This document shows positions 1 to 6,874 of a DNA stretch of 10,752 bases, one piece after another (the first letter of the stretch is position 1; each line of letters begins with the position of its first letter). The notes under the pieces were generated by a model that searched no databases, was not told where the DNA came from, and saw nothing but the letters and a program-made list of their open reading frames with translations. The stretch spans positions 1 to 10,752 of the forward strand of contig JBBAFB010000074.1 of assembly GCA_041655595.1 (NCBI GenBank), written 5' to 3'. Source of the stretch: JBBAFB01 sp041655595 (GTDB lineage Bacteria > Bacillota > DULZ01). Made by a program: the position numbers and the translations under genes.

Positions 1-8
1 CCTAAGAT

Positions 9-1355
9 TTAGATAAATTTTCTCCCTACCCGGGCTGCCAACAGGACCGGATCATACACCGGGGAAAAGGGAGGAGCGTAGGCCAGGTCAAGATCGAAGA
101 TATCATCCAGAGTCATTTTATGCTGAATGGCCGTTACATAAACATCTATTCTTTTGACTGCATCAAGAGGTCCCGCTAATTGGGCACCCAGGATGAGTCC
201 TGTACCTTTGTCCGCGATTATCAAGGAAAAAAGCTTTGCGGAATCAGGATAGTACTTGGCCCTGCTTTGGGAATTAAGAGGGATTTTTACCGGATTAAAA
301 TTATGTTTGACTGCCTCCCCATAGGTTAGGCCAGTTCTGGCAACACCAAGGGAAAAGCATTTAGTTATGGCCGTTCCTAAAACACCCCGGAACGGTTTTT
401 GTAGGCCCGCCATATTCATTCCTGCCAGCAGACCCTCTTTATTGGCTTTTAGCGCCAAAGGGGTGTAGACCGGCTCTTTGCTCAGCAGGTGCATCGTTTC
501 GGCACAATCACCCGCTGCATAAATATTTGGGTAATTGGTCTGTAGGTATTCATTGACCTTAATAGACCCCTTTATACCTAGCTCAATACCGCATTCCCCG
601 GCTAATTTACTGGCAGGGACGGTTCCCAGCCCCAAAAAAACAAAATCATAGTTTAGCTTGCCTTTATCCGTGATTACTGTGACACCTTCGCCTTCGTCAG
701 TTATCGCTTCGATTGTTGTTTCCAGGTTTAAAACCACTCCGTTATTGGCCATTTCTTCTTTGATTAGATTCGAGATTTCCACTTCAAAGGTTTTGCTCAA
801 ATCAGTCCTGCGGTGAATGAGATGTGTTTCAAGTCCTCTGCCTCGAAAGGCTTCTGCCATTTCCAATCCAATGTACCCTCCGCCAATTACTGCGCATTTG
901 CCGGGAGAGTTTTCTTTAATAAAGGTATCAATTTTCTCCATGTCCGAAAGGTTCTTTAACACAAAAACCTGCTCGGATTGTTGATATCCAGCTCTGGGAA
1001 TCAGGGGAAGAGAGCCCGTAGCGATTAATAGAAAATCGAAGCTTTCTTCATATTCTCCTTGCTCTGTTTTAATCGCTACTTTGTTATCCTCCGGGAAGAT
1101 TTTAGTGACTTCATGCCTTAGTCTGAGGTCAATTTTCCTTTTTGAAACAGCATCCTCCGGTGTCAGCTCAATCAGTTGTTCTTTCTCGGGGACCAAGCCT
1201 TCCAAGTAGTAAGGCATGCCGCAGGCGGCATAGGAGATGAAATCGGTCTTTTCTAGGACCACCACCTCCCACTCAGGCTTTAATCTTTTGACCTGGCTGG
1301 CTCCACTCATGCCGGCAGCATCACCGCCGATTACCACCAACTTTTTTTTATTCAT
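9..1355 (-). CDS. CoA-disulfide reductase-type FAD/NAD(P)H oxidoreductase
   Basis: A 448-residue flavoprotein of the pyridine nucleotide-disulfide oxidoreductase superfamily, complete on the minus strand. Visible: an N-terminal FAD dinucleotide fold (VVIGGDAAGMSGAS, residues 7-20); a single redox cysteine C45 in SYAACGMPYY, the CoADR/NADH oxidase/persulfide reductase pattern rather than a CxxxxC disulfide; ATGS at 112-115; the NAD(P)H fold VIGGGYIGLE at 156-165; the second FAD motif AAGDCAE at 280-286; and a C-terminal dimerisation domain with YAPPFSPVYDP (426-436), where Y426 and Y368/Y369 probably correspond to the active-site tyrosines known in CoADR. Family members reduce CoA disulfide, CoA persulfide/polysulfide or O2 with NAD(P)H in the cytoplasm; which one applies here cannot be read from sequence. 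No rhodanese domain is fused. The ATG is preceded by AAGGAGGG (complement of 1364-1371). It is divergent from prfB and alone on its strand. Confidence 0.9.
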   Translation of the reverse strand: MNKKKLVVIGGDAAGMSGASQVKRLKPEWEVVVLEKTDFISYAACGMPYYLEGLVPEKEQLIELTPEDAVSKRKIDLRLRHEVTKIFPEDNKVAIKTEQGEYEESFDFLLIATGSLPLIPRAGYQQSEQVFVLKNLSDMEKIDTFIKENSPGKCAVIGGGYIGLEMAEAFRGRGLETHLIHRRTDLSKTFEVEISNLIKEEMANNGVVLNLETTIEAITDEGEGVTVITDKGKLNYDFVFLGLGTVPASKLAGECGIELGIKGSIKVNEYLQTNYPNIYAAGDCAETMHLLSKEPVYTPLALKANKEGLLAGMNMAGLQKPFRGVLGTAITKCFSLGVARTGLTYGEAVKHNFNPVKIPLNSQSRAKYYPDSAKLFSLIIADKGTGLILGAQLAGPLDAVKRIDVYVTAIQHKMTLDDIFDLDLAYAPPFSPVYDPVLLAARVGRKFI

Positions 1356-1695
1356 ACTCTTTGCCCTCCTTTGCTTATTTTATCCCGGTAATCCAGTTAA
1401 TTTTGCCGTCAACATGGCTGGTTTAGTATGGTAGCCGTTTTGAAAACCGGGGATTCCCATTAGGGTAAATCTAAAAGATGGCAGAATTATTTATCAAACA
1501 ACTTTATTTGTTTATCTTAACATAGAATAAGCCAAAATAGAACTAAGTAGAATAAAAATCCTTTAGCAGGTTAATTCAAGTTCGGTATTGCTTCTATGTT
1601 GTATCAATTTGCGGTTTTAAACACATCTTGCGTAAAAGTATGATAAAATAAGGATGTAAGCAATTAGCAAGGTTGCTGCAGAGGAGGCGAGTGTT
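1356..1695. other. Divergent intergenic region between the CoADR-type gene and prfB
   Basis: A 340-bp A+T-rich gap. It holds the CoADR-type gene's ribosome binding site at its left edge and a probable prfB promoter near its right edge. A perfect 6-bp inverted repeat AAACAA/TTGTTT (1496-1501 and 1508-1513, 6-nt spacer) lies in the middle and could be a small operator, but it is too short to insist on. On the minus strand a GATAAAAT-like -10 sequence lies just upstream of the oxidoreductase RBS without a well-placed -35. No coding potential was found; the short reading frame at 1237-1434 is a shadow of the oxidoreductase. Confidence 0.6.
1616..1644 (+). promoter_or_regulatory. Probable sigma-A promoter of prfB
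   Basis: TTTAAA at 1616-1621 (4/6 to TTGACA) and TATGAT at 1639-1644 (5/6 to TATAAT) are separated by exactly 17 nt. This would start transcription near 1651, about 45 nt before the prfB ATG, and the region is otherwise A+T-rich and non-coding. The call rests on consensus matching only. Confidence 0.45.
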
Positions 1696-2803
1696 ATGTT
1701 GGGTGAATTAAAGCCCATGTTGGAAGACCTAGGGGAAAAAATTGAAGAATTGAGGGTTTCTCTTTGACATACCGGGCCGGCAGGAAAAAATAGCTGCTTT
1801 GGAAGAGGAGTTTTTACAAGATAATTTTTGGGATCAAAGGGAAAGAGCCCAAGAGCTTACCCGGTTATTAAGTAGCCAAAAAGAAAAGGTGGAGGCCTAT
1901 GCCGCCCTTTTTAATCATTGGCATGAAATTAGCGAGCTGACGGAGCTGGCCTTAGAAGAGGAAGACTCGGGTTTGGAAGCAGGGCTGCTAAAGGATTTAA
2001 AGAAGCTGGAGCATGAAATAGCTGTGATGGAGTTGGCAACTCTGTTGGCAGGAGAACATGATGCCAATAATGCGTTCCTTTCCATTCATGCGGGAGCAGG
2101 GGGTACCGAGGCTCAGGATTGGGCACAAATGTTAATGCGCATGTATAGTCGTTTTGCGGAGCAGGAAGGCTTCGCAGTGGAAGTATTAGATTTATTAAGT
2201 TGCGATGAGGGCGGCATTAAAAGTGCAACTCTTTTAGTCAAAGGGGAAAATGCCTATGGCTATTTAAAGGCAGAAAAAGGGGTTCACCGTTTGGTTCGAA
2301 TTTCTCCCTTCGATGCCTCAGGCAGGAGACATACCTCCTTTGCCTCTGTGGAATGTATGCCGGAAATAGATGAACAGGTGGAAGTAGAGATTGATTCCAG
2401 CGAGCTAAAAATAGATACCTTTCGAGCCGGCGGTGCCGGTGGCCAGCATGTCAACAAAACAGATTCCGCCGTTAGAATCACCCACTTGCCCACCGGCATC
2501 GTGGTACAGTGTCAGAATGAGCGCTCTCAGCATAATAACAGGGCTATGGCGCTCAGAATGCTGCAGGCTAAGCTGGCAGAAAGAAGGGAAACCAAGAAAG
2601 AAGCGGAATTGGCACAGATTCGCGGGGAACAAAGGGAAATAGCTTGGGGCAGTCAGATTCGTTCCTATGTTTTTCACCCATATTCATTGGTGAAGGATCA
2701 TCGCACCAACCGGGAAACGGGCAATATTGGAGCTGTCATGGATGGGGAGCTGATGCCCTTTATCAGAGCCTATTTAAAGGAACAAGCCAGAACTAATATT
2801 TAA
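1696..2803 (+). CDS. prfB: Peptide chain release factor 2 (programmed +1 frameshift)
   Basis: RF2 recognises UGA/UAA in the ribosomal A site and triggers peptidyl-tRNA hydrolysis. The gene starts at ATG 1696 behind GAGGAGG (1681-1687), reads 23 codons, meets an in-frame TGA at 1765-1767, and continues in the +1 frame from GAC at 1766. The joined product is 368 residues, close to the usual 365 or so. The stop-codon recognition tripeptide SPF is at 203-205 and the catalytic GGQ at 248-250, within GGAGGQHVNKTDSAVR, both nearly at E. coli RF2 positions. After the shift the sequence reads LDIPGRQEKIAALEEEF, the canonical RF2 N-terminal segment, followed by NFWD. RF2 is expected to control its own synthesis through the frameshift. 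The usual upstream partner secA is not in this window; a divergent oxidoreductase lies there instead. Confidence 0.97.
1753..1768 (+). promoter_or_regulatory. prfB programmed +1 frameshift site
   Basis: The site AGGGTTTCTCTTTGAC contains an internal Shine-Dalgarno-like AGGG (1753-1756), the slippery CTT (codon 23, 1762-1764), the in-frame TGA (1765-1767) and the following C. The spacing from the SD-like element to CTT matches the classical bacterial RF2 autoregulatory site. Low RF2 slows termination at UGA, so the ribosome slips +1 and makes full-length RF2. The SD-like core here is AGGG rather than AGGGGG. Confidence 0.95.
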
Positions 2804-2879
2804 ATGTTTTCTTAAGTGGTGCATAGGAATTTTTCCTTGGGGCATTTTTAGGGGAAAGACTACTTAGGAGGATTTAAAG

Positions 2880-3137
2880 ATGGCTTATCGCATAAATGAA
2901 AACTGTATTTCCTGTGGCGCCTGCAGTGTGGTGTGCCCCGAAAATGCCATTGATGACGGCTATGTTTATCATACTGAAGGGAGTATCAATTCTACTACAG
3001 ACGTGGTGATGGATGGTGCCATGGCGGGGAAACAAAAACTCAGCCAAATTTGGCAGGGATATAGAATAACCAGTGATTGCTCCAATTGCGGCAAATGCAT
3101 TGACGTTTGCCCTGTTGGGGCAATTGTTTTTGAATAG
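2880..3137 (+). CDS. Two-cluster [4Fe-4S] ferredoxin with a long inter-cluster linker
   Basis: An 85-residue cytoplasmic electron carrier. The first cluster motif is C9-x2-C12-x2-C15-x3-C19-P and the second is C67-x2-C70-x2-C73-x3-C77-P, both complete for two [4Fe-4S] centres. Clostridial ferredoxins are about 55 residues with closely packed motifs; here 47 residues separate C19 from C67, an insertion containing DGAMAGKQKLSQIW. The ATG follows a very good AGGAGG (2867-2872). It lies 76 bp after prfB with no convincing terminator between, so it may be co-transcribed or have its own promoter. The redox partner is unknown; neither flanking gene is an obvious one. The fold and clusters are secure; the specific role is not. 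Confidence 0.9.
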   Translation: MAYRINENCISCGACSVVCPENAIDDGYVYHTEGSINSTTDVVMDGAMAGKQKLSQIWQGYRITSDCSNCGKCIDVCPVGAIVFE

Positions 3138-3249
3138 GCTAAAAGCACAAGTCCACGACAACGTCATTCTGAACGGAGCGTAGCGTAGTGAAGAATCTCG
3201 ACCACAAAGGAATATCCAAAAACTTTACGCTTTCAGCTTTCTGCTTTTT
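3137..3249 (+). repeat. Heptad-repeat remnant split by a dispersed-repeat-like segment
   Basis: Immediately after the ferredoxin stop come 7-bp units GGCTAAA (3137-3143) and AGCACAA (3144-3150). After a break, three clean units GCTTTCA, GCTTTCT and GCTTTTT run from 3229 to 3249, preceded by ACTTTAC (3222-3228). The left and right parts resemble the two arms of the hairpin heptad elements at 5986-6027 and 8905-8939. The intervening segment contains the CGTCATTCTGA-type repeat at 3162-3199. Confidence 0.5.
3162..3199 (+). repeat. Dispersed GTCATTCTGA-type repeat copy
   Basis: This stretch opens with CGTCATTCTGA and closes with AGTGAAGAATCTC. A diverged copy occurs at 9154-9191 (opening CGTCATCCTGAG, later AGCGAAGG and AGAATC), and a GTCATTGCGAG relative lies in reverse orientation at 9010-9049. 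Sequences of this GTCATTSNGAG...GCGAAGAATCTC form recur between genes in many bacterial genomes, as I recall; mobility and function are not visible here. Confidence 0.55.
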
Positions 3250-3285
3250 AAAATAAAGGAATAGGGTAGTTCGGTGTCGAAACAT

Positions 3286-3310
3286 ATTAATTCCTAAAAA
3301 AGAAATTAAT
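3286..3310. promoter_or_regulatory. A+T inverted repeat upstream of the yitT-like gene
   Basis: ATTAATT (3286-3292) and AATTAAT (3304-3310) form a perfect 7-bp inverted repeat with an 11-nt A-rich spacer, followed by TTTT. It could be an operator or a weak terminator after the ferredoxin. Being all A/T it would be unstable as RNA, so it is reported only as a candidate. Confidence 0.25.
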
Positions 3311-3366
3311 TTTAAGAGAATTTGGGTAAAAACTTTTTTTGCTTTGAGATACTAGGAGGGAGGGCC

Positions 3367-4209
3367 TTGGCCCGTAAACATATTTTGAGTTTCATCGGGA
3401 TTGCTTTAGGCGCCATAGTAGCTGCTGCGGGTTTGGTGCTTTTTCTAATTCCCAATAGAATTGCTGCCGGCGGGGTCAGTGGTTTAGCGACAGTTATTTT
3501 TTATCTGACGGGCTCTCCCACGGGCCTAACCATGCTGGGACTAAATATCCCTTTATTCATCATGGCAATTAAGACCATGGGGCTTCCCTTTCTTTTTAAA
3601 ACCTTGTACGGAGCGGTGGTTTTATCAGTAGCCATTGATTTATTGAGCATTGTCCTAACCCCCTTTACTGTGGACCCTTTATTATCTGCCGTTTACGGTG
3701 GTTTATTGATGGGGGTTGGGCTGGGCATAGTAGTTCGTACCGGTGGTTCTACCGGGGGAACGGATTTGGCCTCTCGGATTCTGCATCGTTACACACACTT
3801 AAGCATTGGGCAATCTTTAATGATTATTGATACCGTCGTGATTATTATTGCGGGGATTGTTTTTAATTTGGAGCTTGCCCTTTATGGGCTGCTTTCTTTG
3901 TTCGTTACTACTAAAGTCCTGGATGCTATCCAGGAGGGTTTCAGCAGTGCCAAGGCCGCTTTTATCATTTCCGAGCATTGCGAGGAAATCGCCCGAAGGG
4001 TTTTGGCGGAGATGAACAGGGGAGTGACAGCCTTAACAGGTAAAGGCTTATATACCGGTCTGGACCGGGTTACCTTGTTTTGTGTAGTCAGCCGCACGGA
4101 GATTACTCAACTAAAAACCCTGGTGGCGGAAATCGATGCAAAAGCTTTTGTAATTGTTACAGATGTGAGGGAAGTGCTGGGTGAAGGCTTTAAGGAAAAT
4201 CTACTATAA
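3367..4209 (+). CDS. YitT family integral membrane protein (DUF161/DUF2179)
   Basis: A 280-residue protein with hydrophobic segments at roughly 7-29, 38-67, 78-99, 105-123 and 150-182, matching the multi-pass YitT membrane domain. The family signature RTGGSTGGTDLASRIL is at 124-139. A soluble C-terminal DUF2179 domain (about 195-280) carries GLYTGLDRVTLFCVVSR (227-243) and the usual ending TDVREVLGEGF. The transported substrate is unknown for the family. I place the start at TTG 3367, 7 nt after AGGAGG (3354-3359); an in-frame TTG at 3322 has no RBS and adds 15 atypical residues. The transketolase genes follow with a gap of about 20 bp, suggesting one transcript. From memory, B. subtilis also has a YitT paralogue (yvjA) in its prfB-ftsEX-ctpB neighbourhood, which would support conserved placement. 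Confidence 0.88.
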   Translation: MARKHILSFIGIALGAIVAAAGLVLFLIPNRIAAGGVSGLATVIFYLTGSPTGLTMLGLNIPLFIMAIKTMGLPFLFKTLYGAVVLSVAIDLLSIVLTPFTVDPLLSAVYGGLLMGVGLGIVVRTGGSTGGTDLASRILHRYTHLSIGQSLMIIDTVVIIIAGIVFNLELALYGLLSLFVTTKVLDAIQEGFSSAKAAFIISEHCEEIARRVLAEMNRGVTALTGKGLYTGLDRVTLFCVVSRTEITQLKTLVAEIDAKAFVIVTDVREVLGEGFKENLL

Positions 4210-4229
4210 TTTTTTATGGAGTGAGGCAA

Positions 4230-5048
4230 TTGCAGTTGGAAACGATCAAAGAATTGGAAGCTAAGGCTACGGAAATACGCAGAAGTATTATTAAAATGAC
4301 CGGTGCCGCCGGCTCCGGACACCCGGGTGGTTCCTTATCGGCGGCGGATATAGTGGCAACTTTATACTTCCATCAGTTAAAACTCGATCCCGCAAAACCT
4401 GATTGGGCAGATAGGGACCGCTTTATTTTATCAAAGGGACATGCTGCCCCGGTCTTATATGGGGCACTGGCGGAAAGAGGTTTTTTCCCTAAAGAGGAGC
4501 TGCTAAGTCTCAGAAAAATGGGCAGCCGTCTCCAAGGACATCCCGATCGTAATTTATTGCCGGGGGTGGAAATGTCCACAGGATCATTAGGCCAGGGTTT
4601 TTCTGCCTCCATTGGTGTTGCTTTAGCGGGGAAGCTGGACAAAAAGGACTACGGAGTTTATGTTTTATTGGGAGACGGGGAGTGTCAGGAGGGCATAGTT
4701 TGGGAGGCGGCCATGGCAGCGGCCCATTACAAATTGGACAATTTAACCTGCTTCTTGGATTGGAATGGTTTGCAAATTGACGGACCCACCGCGGAGGTTA
4801 TGTCCCCCGAACCTTTAAATGAAAAGTGGCGGGCCTTTGGCTGGCATGTATTGGAGATTGACGGCCATGATATAGGGGCAATTCTGGCTGCCTTGGAAGC
4901 AAGCAAAGCCGTTAAAGACCGGCCGGTGATGATTATTGCCAAAACCGTGAAGGGTAAAGGGGTCTCCTTTATGGAGAATCAAGTGGGCTGGCACGGCAAA
5001 GCTCCCGATGCGGAGCAGGTTCGACAGGCTTTGGTTGAATTAGGATAG
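4230..5048 (+). CDS. Transketolase, N-terminal (ThDP-binding) subunit
   Basis: About 272 residues covering only the first domain of transketolase, so the enzyme is split. Transketolase moves C2 ketol units between sugar phosphates in the non-oxidative pentose phosphate pathway, in the cytoplasm. Visible: GSGHPGG with H31, KGHAAP with H71, STGSLGQGFS (117-126), and the thiamine diphosphate/Mg motif GDGE (148-151) ending at N179 in FLDWNG. KTVKGKGVSFME and WHGKAP lie towards the C terminus. The start is ambiguous: GTG 4221 has no upstream SD, whereas TTG 4230 is 8 nt after GGAG (4218-4221) and TTG 4236 is 9 nt after GAGG (4223-4226); I chose 4230. The C-terminal half follows after 11 bp, so both subunits should be co-translated and form the heterotetramer typical of split transketolases. 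Confidence 0.93.
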   Translation: MQLETIKELEAKATEIRRSIIKMTGAAGSGHPGGSLSAADIVATLYFHQLKLDPAKPDWADRDRFILSKGHAAPVLYGALAERGFFPKEELLSLRKMGSRLQGHPDRNLLPGVEMSTGSLGQGFSASIGVALAGKLDKKDYGVYVLLGDGECQEGIVWEAAMAAAHYKLDNLTCFLDWNGLQIDGPTAEVMSPEPLNEKWRAFGWHVLEIDGHDIGAILAALEASKAVKDRPVMIIAKTVKGKGVSFMENQVGWHGKAPDAEQVRQALVELG

Positions 5049-5059
5049 GAGGCAAAGAG

Positions 5060-5998
5060 ATGATAGCGACAAGAGATGCATATGGTAAAGCCTTGGCAGA
5101 GCTGGGGAAGAACAATCCCAAGGTGGTAGTCTTGGATGCGGATTTGGCCGGTTCTACAAAAACAATTAATTTTAAAAAATTATTTCCTGAACGGTTTTTT
5201 AATATGGGTATTGCCGAGCAAAATTTAATGGGGACAGCGGCGGGTCTGGCCAGCAGTGGCAAGGTGACTTTTGCCAGCACCTTTGCTATTTTCGCGGTGG
5301 GGCGGGCTTTTGAACAGATCAGGAACAGCATAGCCTATCCCAAAATGAATGTTAAAATTGCTGCCACCCATGCCGGGTTGACCGTGGGTGAGGATGGAGC
5401 CTCCCATCAGGCTATTGAGGATATTGCTTTAATGCGTTCTATCCCCGAGATGGTTGTAATAGTGCCTGCCGACGGGGTAGAAACGGAACAGGCGGTTAAG
5501 GCGGCGGCTGATTATCATGGCCCTGTTTATTTGCGCCTGGGTAGGGCTAGGGTTCCCGTAATTTATGACAATAATTATCAGTTTAAAATAGGTAGGGCTC
5601 ACCTGTTGCGCGAGGGCAAGGATGTGGGTTTGATAGCAACCGGCTTGATGGTGGCAGTTGCCTTGGAGGCCGCAGAGCTGCTTCAAAGGGAGGGTATTGC
5701 TGCGGCTGTCCTGAATGTTTCCACCATTAAACCTTTGGATCAAGAAGCAATTTTGGACTTAGCTCGAAAAACCGGGGCTTTGGTTACTGCTGAGGAGCAT
5801 ACGGTGCTGGGAGGTTTAGGTTCAGCGGTGGCGGAGACTGTTGGTGAATCCTTTCCTGTGCCGGTGATGAGGGTGGGAGTGGAAGATGTTTTTGGTGAAT
5901 CCGGTAGTCCTAAGGAGTTATTAGAGGCCTATGGTTTGACCAAAGAAAATTTGGTTCAAAAAGCTAAGGAGGCTTTATGGCTGAAAGCGCAAAGCTAA
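5060..5998 (+). CDS. Transketolase, C-terminal subunit
   Basis: A 312-residue partner of the preceding subunit, containing the pyrimidine-binding domain (about 1-165) and the C-terminal transketolase domain (about 186-305). The catalytic glutamate that protonates the ThDP aminopyrimidine is E53 in NMGIAEQN. THAGLTVGEDGASHQ (103-117) supplies conserved histidines H104 and H116, and YLRLGR (157-162) the usual arginine. GLGSAVAE (252-259) is the typical C-terminal-domain motif. ATG 5060 has a good TAGGAGG at 5046-5052. A DXS-like or pyruvate dehydrogenase E1-like role is less likely given the pairing and motifs. The last codons (KAQS-stop) lie inside a 7-bp tandem repeat array that continues past the stop, so the extreme C terminus may be set by repeat turnover. 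Confidence 0.93.
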   Translation: MIATRDAYGKALAELGKNNPKVVVLDADLAGSTKTINFKKLFPERFFNMGIAEQNLMGTAAGLASSGKVTFASTFAIFAVGRAFEQIRNSIAYPKMNVKIAATHAGLTVGEDGASHQAIEDIALMRSIPEMVVIVPADGVETEQAVKAAADYHGPVYLRLGRARVPVIYDNNYQFKIGRAHLLREGKDVGLIATGLMVAVALEAAELLQREGIAAAVLNVSTIKPLDQEAILDLARKTGALVTAEEHTVLGGLGSAVAETVGESFPVPVMRVGVEDVFGESGSPKELLEAYGLTKENLVQKAKEALWLKAQS

Positions 5999-6027
5999 AA
6001 GCCAAAAGCCAACGCCTTTTAGCTTTT
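5986..6027 (+). repeat. Heptad array forming a hairpin at the tktC stop
   Basis: Six 7-bp units: AGCGCAA (5986), AGCTAAA (5993), AGCCAAA (6000), AGCCAAC (6007), GCCTTTT (6014) and AGCTTTT (6021). Its two halves are complementary: 5991-6001 and 6016-6026 form a perfect 11-bp stem with a 14-nt loop. The array begins within the last codons of tktC. It is the same element as 8905-8939 with one additional unit. Confidence 0.8.
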
Positions 6028-6044
6028 GCAACTGCCAAACCACG

Positions 6045-6077
6045 AGCACCGGGATGGTTTCCGGTGCTTTTGTTTTT
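6045..6077 (+). terminator. Intrinsic terminator of the yitT-transketolase transcript
   Basis: A perfect 8-bp G+C-rich stem AGCACCGG (6045-6052) / CCGGTGCT (6061-6068) with an 8-nt loop is followed by the T-rich TTTTGTTTTT. This is a textbook Rho-independent terminator. It separates the metabolic genes from the cell-division genes, so ftsE needs its own promoter downstream. Confidence 0.92.
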
Positions 6078-6088
6078 CCACTTTCTAC

Positions 6089-6118
6089 TTGCCCCTAGAT
6101 AAAGGATTTCCTCATTAT
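6089..6118 (+). promoter_or_regulatory. Tentative ftsE promoter
   Basis: TTGCCC (6089-6094) and CATTAT (6113-6118) are spaced 18 nt, each 4/6 to the sigma-A consensus. A promoter somewhere between 6079 and 6187 is expected because a strong terminator precedes ftsE. This is the best-spaced pair I found, and it is weak. Confidence 0.25.
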
Positions 6119-6187
6119 TTGTCGAAGTTAACTAGGTATCACAGCCTAAGTTGACAAAAAATGTCTTGCAAAATGGGGTTGGTTTTC

Positions 6188-6874
6188 TTGATCCAATTTA
6201 TCAATGTTTCCAAGGCCTTTGACAATAAGACTTTGGCCTTAAGGGACGTCAGCACCAGAATCGAAAAGGGAGAGTTTGTTTTCCTGGTTGGGGCCAGCGG
6301 TGCCGGTAAGTCTACCTTCCTGCGACTCCTATTAAAGATAGAAGAACCTACCAAAGGGCATATTTTGGTAGGAAATCGCAGTATCAGCCGCCTTAGCAGG
6401 AGGGAAACGGCCCTTTTGCGCCGCAATGTGGGGGTTGTTTTCCAGGATTACAGCCTTTTAAACGAGATGACCGTGTTTGAAAATGTAGCTTTTGCTTTAG
6501 AAGTAATGGGATGCACCGGTAGGGAAATCAGAGAAAAGGTTCTAGAGGTGCTGGAATTGGTTGGCCTCTTGGGTAAAAGAGATAGTTTTCCCCTGCAACT
6601 ATCGGGAGGGGAGCAGCAAAGGGTGGCCATTGCTAGAGCAATTGTTAACAGGCCGCAAATACTATTGGCTGATGAGCCTACAGGCAATTTAGATCCAGAT
6701 ACGGCTTGGGAAATTATTGAACTGATGAATGGAATTAATAAATGGGGAACCACTGTGGTAATGGCTACCCATGCGGCAGAAATTGTAGATAAACTGCGTA
6801 AGAGGGTAATTGTTTTGGAACAGGGACAATTAACCAGGGATGAGGAAAGAGGGGCCTATTGCCGTGAAGCTTAG
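6188..6874 (+). CDS. ftsE: Cell division ATP-binding protein FtsE
   Basis: The ABC-type ATPase that pairs with FtsX at the membrane and gates septal peptidoglycan hydrolases. From TTG 6188 the product is 228 residues and begins MIQFINVSK, matching FtsE length and N terminus. Walker A GASGAGKST is at 35-43, Q-loop Q86 in VVFQD, signature LSGGEQQR at 138-145, Walker B ILLADEP at 158-164 with catalytic E163, and H-loop H195 in MATHA. The alternative ATG 6161 would add nine residues (MSCKMGLVF) and has no Shine-Dalgarno sequence; TTG 6188 has only a weak GGGG (6175-6178). I favour 6188 on homology, not on RBS strength. It overlaps ftsX by 11 nt, consistent with translational coupling. Confidence 0.95.
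   Translation: MIQFINVSKAFDNKTLALRDVSTRIEKGEFVFLVGASGAGKSTFLRLLLKIEEPTKGHILVGNRSISRLSRRETALLRRNVGVVFQDYSLLNEMTVFENVAFALEVMGCTGREIREKVLEVLELVGLLGKRDSFPLQLSGGEQQRVAIARAIVNRPQILLADEPTGNLDPDTAWEIIELMNGINKWGTTVVMATHAAEIVDKLRKRVIVLEQGQLTRDEERGAYCREA

Noticed and set aside
1496..1513. AAACAA/TTGTTT inverted repeat as a regulator site
   Set aside because: A 6-bp A/T palindrome is expected by chance in such A+T-rich DNA; mentioned only in the intergenic entry.
1696..1767. A truncated prfB or pseudogene because of the TGA at codon 24
   Set aside because: The stop sits in the conserved RF2 +1 frameshift context and the downstream frame carries intact SPF and GGQ motifs.
4205..4210. Perfect TATAAT at the yitT stop, possible internal promoter for tktN
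   Set aside because: No acceptable -35 at 16-18 nt, and the predicted start site would fall in the tktN ribosome binding site.
4969..5331. 120-residue minus-strand reading frame across tktN/tktC
   Set aside because: It is antisense to two well-conserved transketolase subunits and has no RBS; a compositional shadow.
6151..6156. Perfect TTGACA just upstream of ftsE as a -35 box
   Set aside because: The sequence 16-18 nt downstream is G-rich (ATGGGGT) with no -10 resemblance, and transcripts would start at the start codon.
6840..6863. ATG 6840 as the ftsX start
   Set aside because: No properly spaced SD; GTG 6864 has GAGGGG upstream and gives the usual FtsX N terminus and length.
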